Origin: Dermatemys mawii
Taxonomy: Eukaryota; Chordata; Testudines; Dermatemydidae
Direction: 5' to 3'
DNA: 64,000 nt
Assembly (NCBI GenBank): GCA_007922305.1
Contig: ML677463.1
Span: forward strand, 412,656 to 476,655
Shown here in pieces: positions 55,486-64,000 of the stretch. Both the position numbers and the translations under genes were made by a program. Under the pieces are notes generated by a model. The model saw only the letters and a program-made list of their open reading frames with translations. It had not been told where the DNA came from and searched no databases. How positions within the stretch are numbered: position 1 is the first letter of the stretch; every line of letters begins with the position of its first letter.

Positions 55486-56050
55486 GGCTGAAAGGGTTAA
55501 GCAACTAGAAAGCGAAATGATCTAAATTCAACCTTTGAAGGCATATTAGAAAAGTATATAAATGGTAATTAGGGCTATTGTTTTTAAAGAGCTAACATAG
55601 CCATGTTAGATAGACTAGAGCTTTCAAATGCAAACCTGTATTGTTGGAGAATTAGAGGTAATACTAATTGCATGTTTACTTGTACCTTGTTAACGTTAGA
55701 TGTCAACCATGTAAACAGCTAATTCCTATCTGTTACTATATCTAATGAGTCAGAGCTCAAAAGGGAATATTAACATTTAGATGAAACTTGGGTGTAATAA
55801 TGTCATTGTCTATAGTTTTCTTTAAGTTTATAGTAAACTGTCTATGAACTGCTGAATGAATAACGCTGAATGGATAATTACCTTATGCTGATGAATGCAG
55901 CTCCTTACCTATGTATACACAGGAAATAGTTGATTCTACTTCAAGGCCACAATGCTTCACCCAAGGAACACCTGCTGTCAAGAGGCTGTCAATAGCCTGC
56001 CAGAGCCTATACTGGTGGGACCACATCTTGCAGAGCTGGAGTGACCAGCA

Positions 56051-56776
56051 GTGGCTCCAAAACTATCTCATAAGAAAGCTACATTTCTGAAGCTTTGTGG
56101 GCACCTTGTCCTAACCCTCAAGTGTAGACACCCACATGAGTTGCTCATCCAGAAGAAGGTTACTATAACTGTCTGGCAACTGGCTATGCCAAACGGCTAC
56201 AAGTCTATTGCCAACCAGTTTGGTGTTGGAAAGTCAACTGTGGTTAAAATGGTTTCTGAGGCAATCAGGTGTGCAATTTATCACAAGGTGGAAGGCATAA
56301 AAGATACTATTCACACCAATGACATGGTCATAAATGGAATTACTGTCCCCACCGTTATTCTGGAGGACCCTGCATACTCCCTTATGCCTTGGCCTATGAA
56401 ATCTTACGCTGATATCAGAGGCCCTGGCAAAGCAGTTTTGAATGACGCTCTCCGCAGGTGGAGAATGGTTGTTGAGTGTGTGTTTGTCACATTGAAATCC
56501 CGTTCAAGATGTTTACAGACCTGTTTGGATTCCAGTGTCATCGATGCTGTCTGCATCACCATGGCTTGCTGTGCTCTTTGCAATCTTTGTGAAGCCAGAG
56601 GTGAGCCACTTCCATTACTGTCCTGGGTCCATTCGGGGGGATTGCTGAATGGATACCCTCAGCCAGACAGTGGATCTAACACTGCTCGAGCTGGATGCAC
56701 GTGGGCTACAGAAGCCAGGGAGGCTTTGTGCACCTACATTATGGACTTGCATGGGCCAATGGAAGAAGGAGAATAG
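56051..56776 (+). pseudogene. Harbinger-type DDE nuclease (HARBI1-like), internally deleted
   Basis: The 241-codon frame shows the N-terminal helix-turn-helix of Harbinger nucleases: ITVWQLAMPNGYKSIANQFG, VGKSTV, followed by VSEAIRCAI. It then jumps after GIKDTIH to a late part, ITVPTVILEDPAYSLMPWPM and RRWRMVVECVFVTLKSR. The stretch that should hold DGTHI and the D of the second catalytic motif is missing, so two of three acidic residues are gone. The third survives in EDPAY. The family is about 350 residues, so about 100 are lost while the frame stays open. It cannot act as a nuclease. Confidence 0.85.
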
Positions 56777-57492
56777 CAATCTGAAGAATGTGCATGTGGG
56801 AGGAAGGAGCTGATTGATTGGGGGGGGGGGGGGGTTTCAGTGCTGGGTGGTGGGGGTTGATTGCCATGCAATGTACTTACGAGTAACCTGCCCGCTTATG
56901 AAATGGGGAAGTGGAAAGGATGGGTTGATTCACAGCATGGATTGATGCAAGGGAGTGATTGATGTAACCACGTGTATTGAGCAATAGTGTTTCCATCCTA
57001 ATTCTTCCTGATCATATGTTTTACCTTTCTTATTTGAAATACGCATTGTATGATTTGGTTCAGTGATAGCAGTAAACTTACTTGATAACATAAACAGCTT
57101 TATTTATAAACATGTATTAGGAAAGTAGACTATTACCCCATTGGCAAGCAGGCCAGCTGCCGTGATCACGCCAAATACCAGCAAAAACGAAACCTTAAAA
57201 AAAACCCAAAGTCCATGAACAGGTGCAAACAGTGAACCATGTACAAGATAGAAACCCCATGCTGTTGCATGTCCCTGCCCCTATGTTCTTCTTTCTTTTT
57301 CCTTCCGCATTTGCTGCCCACTTGGTGCAGGGGGTCAGGGGCATCCACAGAAGAGGGGGTGACTATGGAGGTCTCCAGGGGGCAAAGTTGCAATGCCCAG
57401 CTGCTCCTAGGGACCAGTTGCAAGGGCAACCCAGCCCAGCGTAGGGGACTCAGGCTGTGGTGTGGGTGCGGGAGCCAGTACTTTTGTGGCCG

Positions 57493-57873
57493 TTAGTCAA
57501 AGCAGATGCTCAAACAGGCCTTTCTGCTGAGCTCTGTCCTCTTCCTATAGCCGCTGTTACTGTTCCAGGAACTGTGAAGCAAAGGTTTGCTGCTGTGTTG
57601 CAACTCTGTCCTCATGCTGTGCAGCCAGCCTGAGCCTTTCCTTTGCCTCTCACCATGCCTTTCCTCTAGTTGCAAGCCCCTCTGTTTTCTTCGTATTGGG
57701 CCTTCTTGTTGGCCCTCTGCAGAACTTGATTCTTCAGCCACAGGTTCGTCACTGAAACGCTTCCTGTTGGTACCGCAAATGAAGGTCCATTGACCCAGGC
57801 TTATGCTGCAGCGTGGGTGAGCTCTGCAGGTGCCGCCTATAGAGGTTAAGGGAGCTGGAATAGGACAAGACAC
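57493..57873 (-). pseudogene. Possible Harbinger SANT/Myb-like protein, C-terminal remnant
   Basis: The 126-codon frame contains FSDEPVAEESSSAEG, then RRKQRGLQLEERHGER and a Ser-rich tail. Charged, coiled-coil-prone sequence of this kind follows the trihelix domain in Harbinger partner proteins. The DNA-binding domain itself is not seen. The identification rests mostly on its position opposite the nuclease. Confidence 0.4.
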
Positions 57874-57998
57874 ACAAGGTTATTGTCTCTCATAGCTGAA
57901 TATAGGAGCACAGAAAAAATCCTTGTGGAATTTGAAGTACATGAAATGTTACTTTTCCAAACTGAATGTTAATATATTGTGAGTGAGATGCTTTAGAC

Positions 57999-58676
57999 CA
58001 GAGGTGGGCAAACTATGGTCTCCGGGCCACATCCAGCCCACAGGACCGTCCTGCCCAGCCCTTGAGCTCTCAGCTGGGGACACTAGGCCCCAGCCTCTCC
58101 CCGCTGTCCTCCCTCCCCCGTAGCCTCACCTTGTCACGCCACCAGCACTCTGGTCCACCGCTCCTGCCAGGCAGCGTAGCAGTGTAGCTGTGAGCTCCTG
58201 CTGCTCTGAGCAGGTAAAGAGCGAGTTTTGGGGTGTTGGGGGTTGGATAAGGGGCAGGGGGTCCTGGGGCCAGTCAGGAGACAAGGAGCAGAAGATCTGG
58301 GGAGTGCTGTCAGGGGACTGGGAACGGGCGGGGAGGGGGTTTGGATAGGCGTGGGAGTCCCAGGGGGCCTGTCAGGGGGTGTGGATGTGGATAGGGGTGC
58401 AGGCAGTTAGGGACAGGGAGCAGGGGAGGTTGGATAAGGGGTGGGTTCCCCGGGGGGGGGGGACTGTTTGGAATGGGAGTCCCAGGAGGGGGCGGTCAGA
58501 GACAAGGAGCAGGGGGATGTTGGATCAGTCAGGGGTTCTGAGGGAGGTGGGAAGTGGGAGGGGGTTGGATAGGGGGCAGGGCCAGGCTGTTTTGGGAGGC
58601 ACCGCCTTCCCTACCTGGCCCTCCACACAGTTTTGCAACCTCGATGTGGCCCTTCCAAAAAGTTTGCCCACCCCTG
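57999..58676 (+). mobile_element. hAT non-autonomous element, 678 bp
   Basis: It starts CAGAGGTGGGCAAACT and ends AGTTTGCCCACCCCTG. Flanks CTTTAGAC (57991-57998) and CTTTAGAT (58677-58684) agree at 7 of 8. It is the same family as 18371-19140: both share 'gcccttccaaaaagttt'-type right ends and G-rich bodies. Confidence 0.9.
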
Positions 58677-58684
58677 CTTTAGAT

Positions 58685-61135
58685 CATAGAAGTTCCTTGG
58701 ACACAGCCAGGTTAATCACAGTAAAAAGTGTAGACATAATTGTATGTTCAGAAAAGCTCCTCCACCCCGCCCCCCAAAAAAAGAAAAATCGCAGAAGCAC
58801 TTGGCTTTAGGCGGGGCAGTAGTGGTCTTGCTACGAAAGGTTCCTATATTATTTCAGGCTTTCTACATCTTGGATGATATAACAGTTCTTGTGGTGCCTG
58901 ATATGGCAAAGGGAGATTTTATTCCAAGATGCTGGAGGGAAAGCAGCAGTGTATGGAACGGGAACCTTCAAACGTATAATGATTGAACAGCACACTTAGG
59001 AGGGGAGTGGGCTGGTCAGCTACCGAGGTGGCCCTAGAAAATACGTGCTACCCCAAAATGTGAGTAGCTAGCTGGAGTTTTTGCTACAGGAAAAGCTTGC
59101 AGCTATCAGCCCCCAGGATTGGGTCAGAATTCATGACTGGATCATCAGGATGCTATGTTAGCTTACCAGTGGCTTCACCTGTTATGACTGCACACAAACA
59201 CATGGAAATCCACTGCGATCTTTGCTATATCCCCTTCTCCCTTGGGCAGATTTCTGGACAAAATTTCAAACCTGCATCATGTTGGAGGCAACTGATTTTG
59301 TTACCTGTGGACTGCCTGGACTACATTTATCTAGGTTTGTGAGGGGACCTTCCCCCAGCCCCAACAGATCACTATTTCCAGGCAGCTCATTATACTTTTC
59401 AGTGGCGCATGCAATGCCCTAACTCGGGCTGAGCAGAGGGAACCTGGTCCCAGCACTTTCCCCAGTGACTGCCCCCCAAATTTACCTGCAAGGGACAGCG
59501 CTGCCCTTTTCCCATTGTGCCTCCCTCCCCCATGGCATGTTTCCAGCTCACCTAGCCCCTCTCCCCAGCAGGCAGGCCTGGGGCGGGGGCAGGACGTAGT
59601 TGCTTCTCACGCTGGCTGAGGGTGGCTGTTCCAGGTCACTGCCTGTGTGAGGTGTGGTGGCTGTGTGCGAAAGAGCCCAGCTGGGGAGGCAGCAGTGGCC
59701 TGCCCCCTCAGCTCCCCACCTGGGTGTGGCTGCTGGGGACAAGCCGAGCGAGCCAGAAACATGCCCGGGAGAGGCTCAGCCAAAGTCCCCACCCCTGTCC
59801 AGCTATGGGCCCAGGCAAGCAAGCCGGGGGAGGGACAGGCAGCTGCCACCTGCCCAGCCAGGATCTCTCAGGCAGCCGCCAGGTCTGCACAGAGGAAGCG
59901 ACCCGAAGCAGCCACCTTCATCCGACAGAGGCGGCTCTATCTAGGCAGGGGAGTTTCTTCTCAATGGTATCCCAGCCCGTCTAGTGACAGTCTTGAGGGA
60001 GTTTCTGTGACCAAACCCATCACAACCCCCTCACTCCTGATTCCCTTGCTGACACCTCAGAGCAGAGAGATATGGGAGAATTCTGTTTCCTTTGTAGCAA
60101 GGTGACCTCAGCTGCTGGGCATGGCCAGATACTATGGTGATGGTCATGGGGTACATAATTTAGATTAGGTTCTTTGCGCTGCCCCCAGTATCGTTACTAG
60201 TGGGCCAAGTGGAACCAGTCCCCGATAAGGAAGTGAGAAGAGGGTCAGAGCATCACAAATTCAAAAATTCAAGAGAATGAGACGGCGGGGGGGGGGGGGG
60301 GGGCCACGCCAGGGGGGTTTCTCAATCTGTAGCTCTGCACCTCCCTGTAACTCAAATGGCTGGCCTCTTCGCTGAGTTCGCCCACAAGGCAGCAGGGGCA
60401 AAGATTGCCAGATGTGTTGATGTTCTGCTGTGACATGGACACTGGTCTCACTAGGTACCGGGGTGAGAACCCATCAAACTTATTTCACACAGATTACTAA
60501 GTGACATTGATTGACTGCTGCAATATGGCGAGCCTCAGACTCATTGAACCATCAGTTACTGCAGGACTTGGACTTTTCCCTCCCCGTGGATTTGCACAGG
60601 AAGCTTGTCATAGCCCCTTCCTTAAACTTCTGCCATCAAAGCTGAAGGGAAGGTTGAGGGGTTTCCCCTGCCTCTGATGGAGTCACCGCTTCTCTGTACA
60701 TCTCTGAATCACCCCTGACTCATTCCTCTCATTCCTGAAGGTTAATAAAAGTGCCTCTGAAGAGCAAATAGCTTAGCCTTTGGAGTGAACCAGATTGTGC
60801 CAAAGTTCAGGTACTTTTAAAACATCTTCCCCCTTGAAGGTTCCTCCCAGATCCCCTTATACACTCCCCTTTCACACTTCCAGTCCATAAGCTGAACACT
60901 GTACAGTCAGCATATATTTTTTTCAAGAACAAAACAAACACTTCCAGTGAAGTGCAGCTTAATATAACTTTGTTTGCCAAGTGCCACTGTCTCTCTCCTT
61001 GATTATGCAACAGCAGTTTTGTTTACATAGAAAAACAAATGGAACATATCCCCAGTTGCCCCTGGCTCCTTGCCGCAGCATTATCGCCCCTGGGACATGA
61101 GCAGCAACAAGAATTTTTGCTATAAATTGGGGATG
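58685..61135. other. Intergenic with GC-rich repeat at about 59400-59960
   Basis: 59400-59960 is GC-rich with CCCAGC/GGCAGC blocks and several overlapping frames of 60-152 codons on both strands, typical of transposon composition. A run of about 20 G lies at 60285-60303. The rest is AT-rich with no gene recognised. Confidence 0.4.
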
Positions 61136-61137
61136 TA

Positions 61138-61502
61138 TCAGTTGGAAGCGACAGAGGAGGAGAAAGACCTGGTGAGTTGGTTGGTCACAGGCTGATTATG
61201 AGCCGCCAATGTGATGCAGCCCTGAAAAAGGCTAGTGCAGTGCAAGGATGCATCAGATGAGGTATTTCCAACAGACACAGGGAAGTGTCCATACTGTTAT
61301 AAAAGGCACTAGTGAGACCTCATCTGGAATACTACATGCAAGTCTTGTTTTCCATGTGTAAGAAAGATAAATTCAAACTGGAGCAGGTCCAGAGCAGCGC
61401 TACTAGGATGATTGAAAGAATGGAAAAGCTATCTTATGAGAGGAGACTCAAAGAGCTTGGCTTTTCTAACCTAACTAAAAGAAGGCTGAGGGGATATATG
61501 CA
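61138..61502 (+). mobile_element. CR1 LINE fragment, ORF2 end
   Basis: The frame from 61312 reads MRPHLEYYMQV, LEQVQSSATRMIERM, LSYERRLKELGFSNLTKRRLRGYM, the CR1 ORF2 C-terminal motifs. The upstream part shows the 'aaagacctggtgag' and 'agggaagtgtccatactgt' blocks. It ends near 61502, shortly before the MITE at 61570. Confidence 0.85.
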
Positions 61503-61569
61503 GCCCTCTGAAGGACCCCTCAACTGGAACTGGGCTGTCATAAGTGTTTCTTTAAGTCTCTACTGCTGG

Positions 61570-61975
61570 CATAGGTACCAACTCCGTGGGTGCTCTGGGG
61601 CTGGAGCACCTATGGGGAAAAATTGGTGGGTGCAGCCCCCATCCCTCCTGCTCAGCTCACTTTGGCCTCTGCCTCCTCCCCTGAATTTGCCATGTGCCTG
61701 ATTTCCCCCCACCCCGCCCTTCCTCCCAGCGCTTGCCCTGCAAAGCAGGTGTTTCATGTGGCTGGGAGGGAGGGGGAACGCGGCGCGCTCAGGGGAGGAG
61801 GCAGGGCTGGGGAGGGAATTTGGGGAAAGGGTCCAATAAGGGCAGGGGGTGGAGTTGGGGCGGGGACTTTGGGGAAGGGGTTGGAATGGGGGCGGGGAAG
61901 GGGTGGAGTTCAGGCGGGACCAGGGGTGGGGGGCCCGCAAGCACCCACCGGTGCCGGGGAAAGTTAGCGCCTATG
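61570..61975 (+). mobile_element. hAT-like MITE, complete, perfect duplication
   Basis: The ends CATAGGTACCAACTCC and, inverted, CATAGGCGCTAACTTT bound 406 bp. The flanking 8-bp duplication ACTGCTGG is perfect (61562-61569 and 61976-61983). The body is GC-rich with 'ggtgggtgc' and 'gcacccaccgg'. The frames on both strands here are compositional. Confidence 0.9.
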
Positions 61976-61983
61976 ACTGCTGG

Positions 61984-62853
61984 GGGGATTTTTTTGTTGT
62001 CTGTATTGTTAACATAATTATTGACAGGTATTTTGAAGTAAATTACCAAAATAATTGAAATGGAAGTGATTATATTGTGCTATTTTAATAAAAAAATATG
62101 CAGAATTTTTAAAATATTGTGCAGAGAATTTTTAATGACTTGCTACAGAATCTCCCCAGGAATACAATAAGAAAAACAGGGAAAGAGAAGAATGGTCAGA
62201 GAGGCCCCTGTGGGGAAAACCAGAAATCCTGGGTTATCCTTATAAACAACTGATTGTGCCCGCAGCATCGATGTTGTTAGCCCTGCAGCTGCCTTTCATT
62301 ACCATCAACTGCCTGTGATTCATCACCTCCGTCCTTAATGGCTGGATGCCATTCCATTAGCAACTACTACCTCAGAGGTGATAATATATCACATGGAGCA
62401 TTTGTTTTGCCAGATGGGGCTGTCCCATGTGGCTGTCACAATAGGCATCCATTTGTTTCACAGAGGGCCAACATTTTTTTTCCCCTCAGTGTGGCATCAG
62501 GCATGCTGAAGCCTCTTTCTCTCACCCGAAAATATTGGGGAGTCTGAGTGGTTTCTCTGTATATTAAAGCAAAGAAAGAAGGTGTATTTGCTGCCAGGGT
62601 GTCTTAATTCTGCTCTGTGTGCTGTCCTTTAGCACTACATGGAAGTTCTCCATTTGTATCACTTATGACACAAGTTCATTTGACACTGGATTTGTTAACC
62701 ATCCCAGAATCACTAGGTGCCAATTAGCTCTTGGGCTTGAGAACTGAGTTAGCCACTTCCAGCAGACAATGCCTAATCGTGCAGATGTCAATTGCTCCAG
62801 CTGTACTCTTGGGTGATGACTTTGTGTTGCCTATGCTGAGGGCCCCTATGCTG
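61984..62853. other. Intergenic, nothing recognised
   Basis: AT-rich then mixed DNA. The frame at 62338-62547 has no known domain. Confidence 0.35.
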
Positions 62854-63030
62854 GGGGCAGGGATAGCTCAGTGGTCTGCCCATTGGCTTCCTAAACCTAG
62901 TGTTGTGAGTTCAGTTCTTCAGGGGGCTATTTAGAGATATAGGGCAAAAATGGGATTGGTCCTGCTTTGAGTAGGGGGTTGGACTGGATGATCTCCTGAG
63001 GTCTCTTCCAACTCTGAGATTCTATGATCT
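62854..63030 (+). mobile_element. Cryptodiran tRNA-derived SINE
   Basis: The head GGCAGGGATAGCTCAGTGG, 'ttgtgagttcagttc' B-box region and tail 'ggattggtcctgctttgagt' ... 'gagattctatgatct' are all present, so this is a nearly complete copy. Confidence 0.9.
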
Positions 63031-64000
63031 AATTTGACACTTTTATTTTCTGTAGCTGCTTACATTTGCAAAAGAGCTTTTCACATCTGCAAAACTGCTC
63101 TAAAGGTTCTGCCTAAGTTCCAGCCGCTGAAACAAGCGCAGCTAGTACAATCACAGGATTTTGGAAAGCAACTCTACACATTACAAGCAGCAGCACCCTT
63201 GGGGAAAAGCCAAAACCCAAGATTGCAACACCCCATCTGTTGGTTCACAGTTTTTATTTCTAGTCCATTGGGGACAAGGCGACTACACACCCTTAGTGCC
63301 CCTGCGTATTACAGGGGCACTTTGGATTCTAGTCTTTCTCAAATGCATCACCCACTTAATTCAAAGTGTTCCATCAAAGGTGCCACTTAACTAAACCCCT
63401 CCAAACAATTCCTGAGGCTGCTAATCAGTTGTCTCGGGAATTGGGCAATACTGTGCCATATGTTGCCTGGAATGGTCACTGAAGAATGGTGATGTGAAAT
63501 GCTTTTTCTTCCTCCTCTCTGCTCTGAAATTAATTGTTCTGTGTTTGCTCTGATCCCAGCCCATTCCCCCATACAGTGGATAAGCAGTTCCTCATAAGGG
63601 AGGAGGCATTACCTAACAGCTAGAGCAGGGAAGAGGGAGTCCAGTCTCTGGTAAGTCACGTAAATGCTCTGTGCCTCCGAAGTAGAGGGTAGTAAATGCT
63701 TACCTGCCGCACAGGAAACTTGTGATACTTAATGGGTTAATGTCTGTAAAGTGTTTTGAGATCTTTGAATGACTATTTTAAGTATTACTTTTATTTTTAT
63801 TTTATTAATAAGGATAATCATTTGATCTGGTTTTTTCCTTTTAAAGAATAACAAAATATTGTGCAGAGCATATGTGCCAAAATGTAGCCATCTCTTGAGT
63901 GGAATGTAGAAGCCATTCTGTATCAGTGATACCACCTAACAGTTAAGCAAGTCATATAATTATTTAATCATTAACAGAGTAATTATTCTAATTCCTTTAT
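63031..64000. other. Intergenic; MIR-like fragment near 63640-63775
   Basis: The segment has 'ggtaagtcacgtaaatgctc', 'gtgcctccgaagtagagg' and 'gtaaagtgttttgagatctt', which fits a MIR 3' half. The frames at 63034-63394 match nothing. Confidence 0.4.

Larger units (their letters stand above)
55900..57900. mobile_element. PIF/Harbinger autonomous-type element, broken
   Basis: A plus-strand nuclease remnant (56051-56776) and a minus-strand frame (57493-57873) face each other about 700 bases apart. The second frame is rich in Arg/Glu/Gln (RRKQRG, LEERHGERQRK) and resembles the C-terminal part of the second, SANT/Myb-like protein of these elements. Convergent genes for a nuclease and a DNA-binding protein are the known layout of vertebrate Harbinger elements. 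Terminal repeats were not located and the outer bounds are approximate. Confidence 0.6.

Noticed and set aside
59607..60105. Frames of 80-152 codons on both strands
   Set aside because: GC-rich repeat composition, no family match, mutually overlapping.

Overview
The window looks like a piece of a cryptodiran turtle chromosome. The evidence is a set of repeats typical of turtles: CR1 LINE copies in both orientations, a tRNA-derived SINE with the cryptodiran head and a CR1-like tail, old MIR copies, and many non-autonomous hAT and PIF/Harbinger elements, several with intact target-site duplications. Gene density is low and almost all sequence is intronic, intergenic or repeat-derived, so most long open frames are chance or transposon frames.

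Three cellular loci can be supported. (1) 11442-17104 (+): a C-type lectin-like receptor of the NK-receptor type. It has a transmembrane exon, a stalk exon and at least two lectin-domain exons in the right order. An in-frame TGA in the first lectin-domain exon and a badly degraded middle exon make it a probable pseudogene. (2) 25190-25582 (+): a 130-codon single-exon bHLH gene of the NHLH (HEN/NSCL) family, intact, with a diverged basic region. It sits in a region where I know of no NHLH gene in mammals. (3) 53153-44414 (-): GABARAPL1, complete, with four coding exons whose splice sites and phases all agree and which encode 117 residues. A roughly 2 kb 3' UTR lies to its left and a CpG-rich putative promoter to its right.

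Layout: 1-11.4 kb holds repeats (reversed CR1, an ERV solo LTR with a 5-bp duplication, other LTR-like sequence). 11.4-17.7 kb is the lectin pseudogene with an inverted pair of Harbinger MITEs in an intron. 17.7-25 kb is intergenic with two full hAT elements. 25.2-25.6 kb is the NHLH-like gene. 26-42 kb is a repeat-rich gene desert with CR1, RTE, MIR, TG-rich and GC-rich elements. 42.3-54.4 kb is GABARAPL1. 54.4-64 kb holds a broken Harbinger element with a nuclease remnant and an opposite-strand partner, hAT elements, CR1 and a SINE.

A KLR-type lectin beside GABARAPL1 matches the human 12p13 NK gene complex, where GABARAPL1 lies among lectin receptor genes, so the window is probably the turtle NK-complex region. 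The bHLH gene inside it is the most interesting item, because it may be a third NHLH paralogue that mammals have lost.
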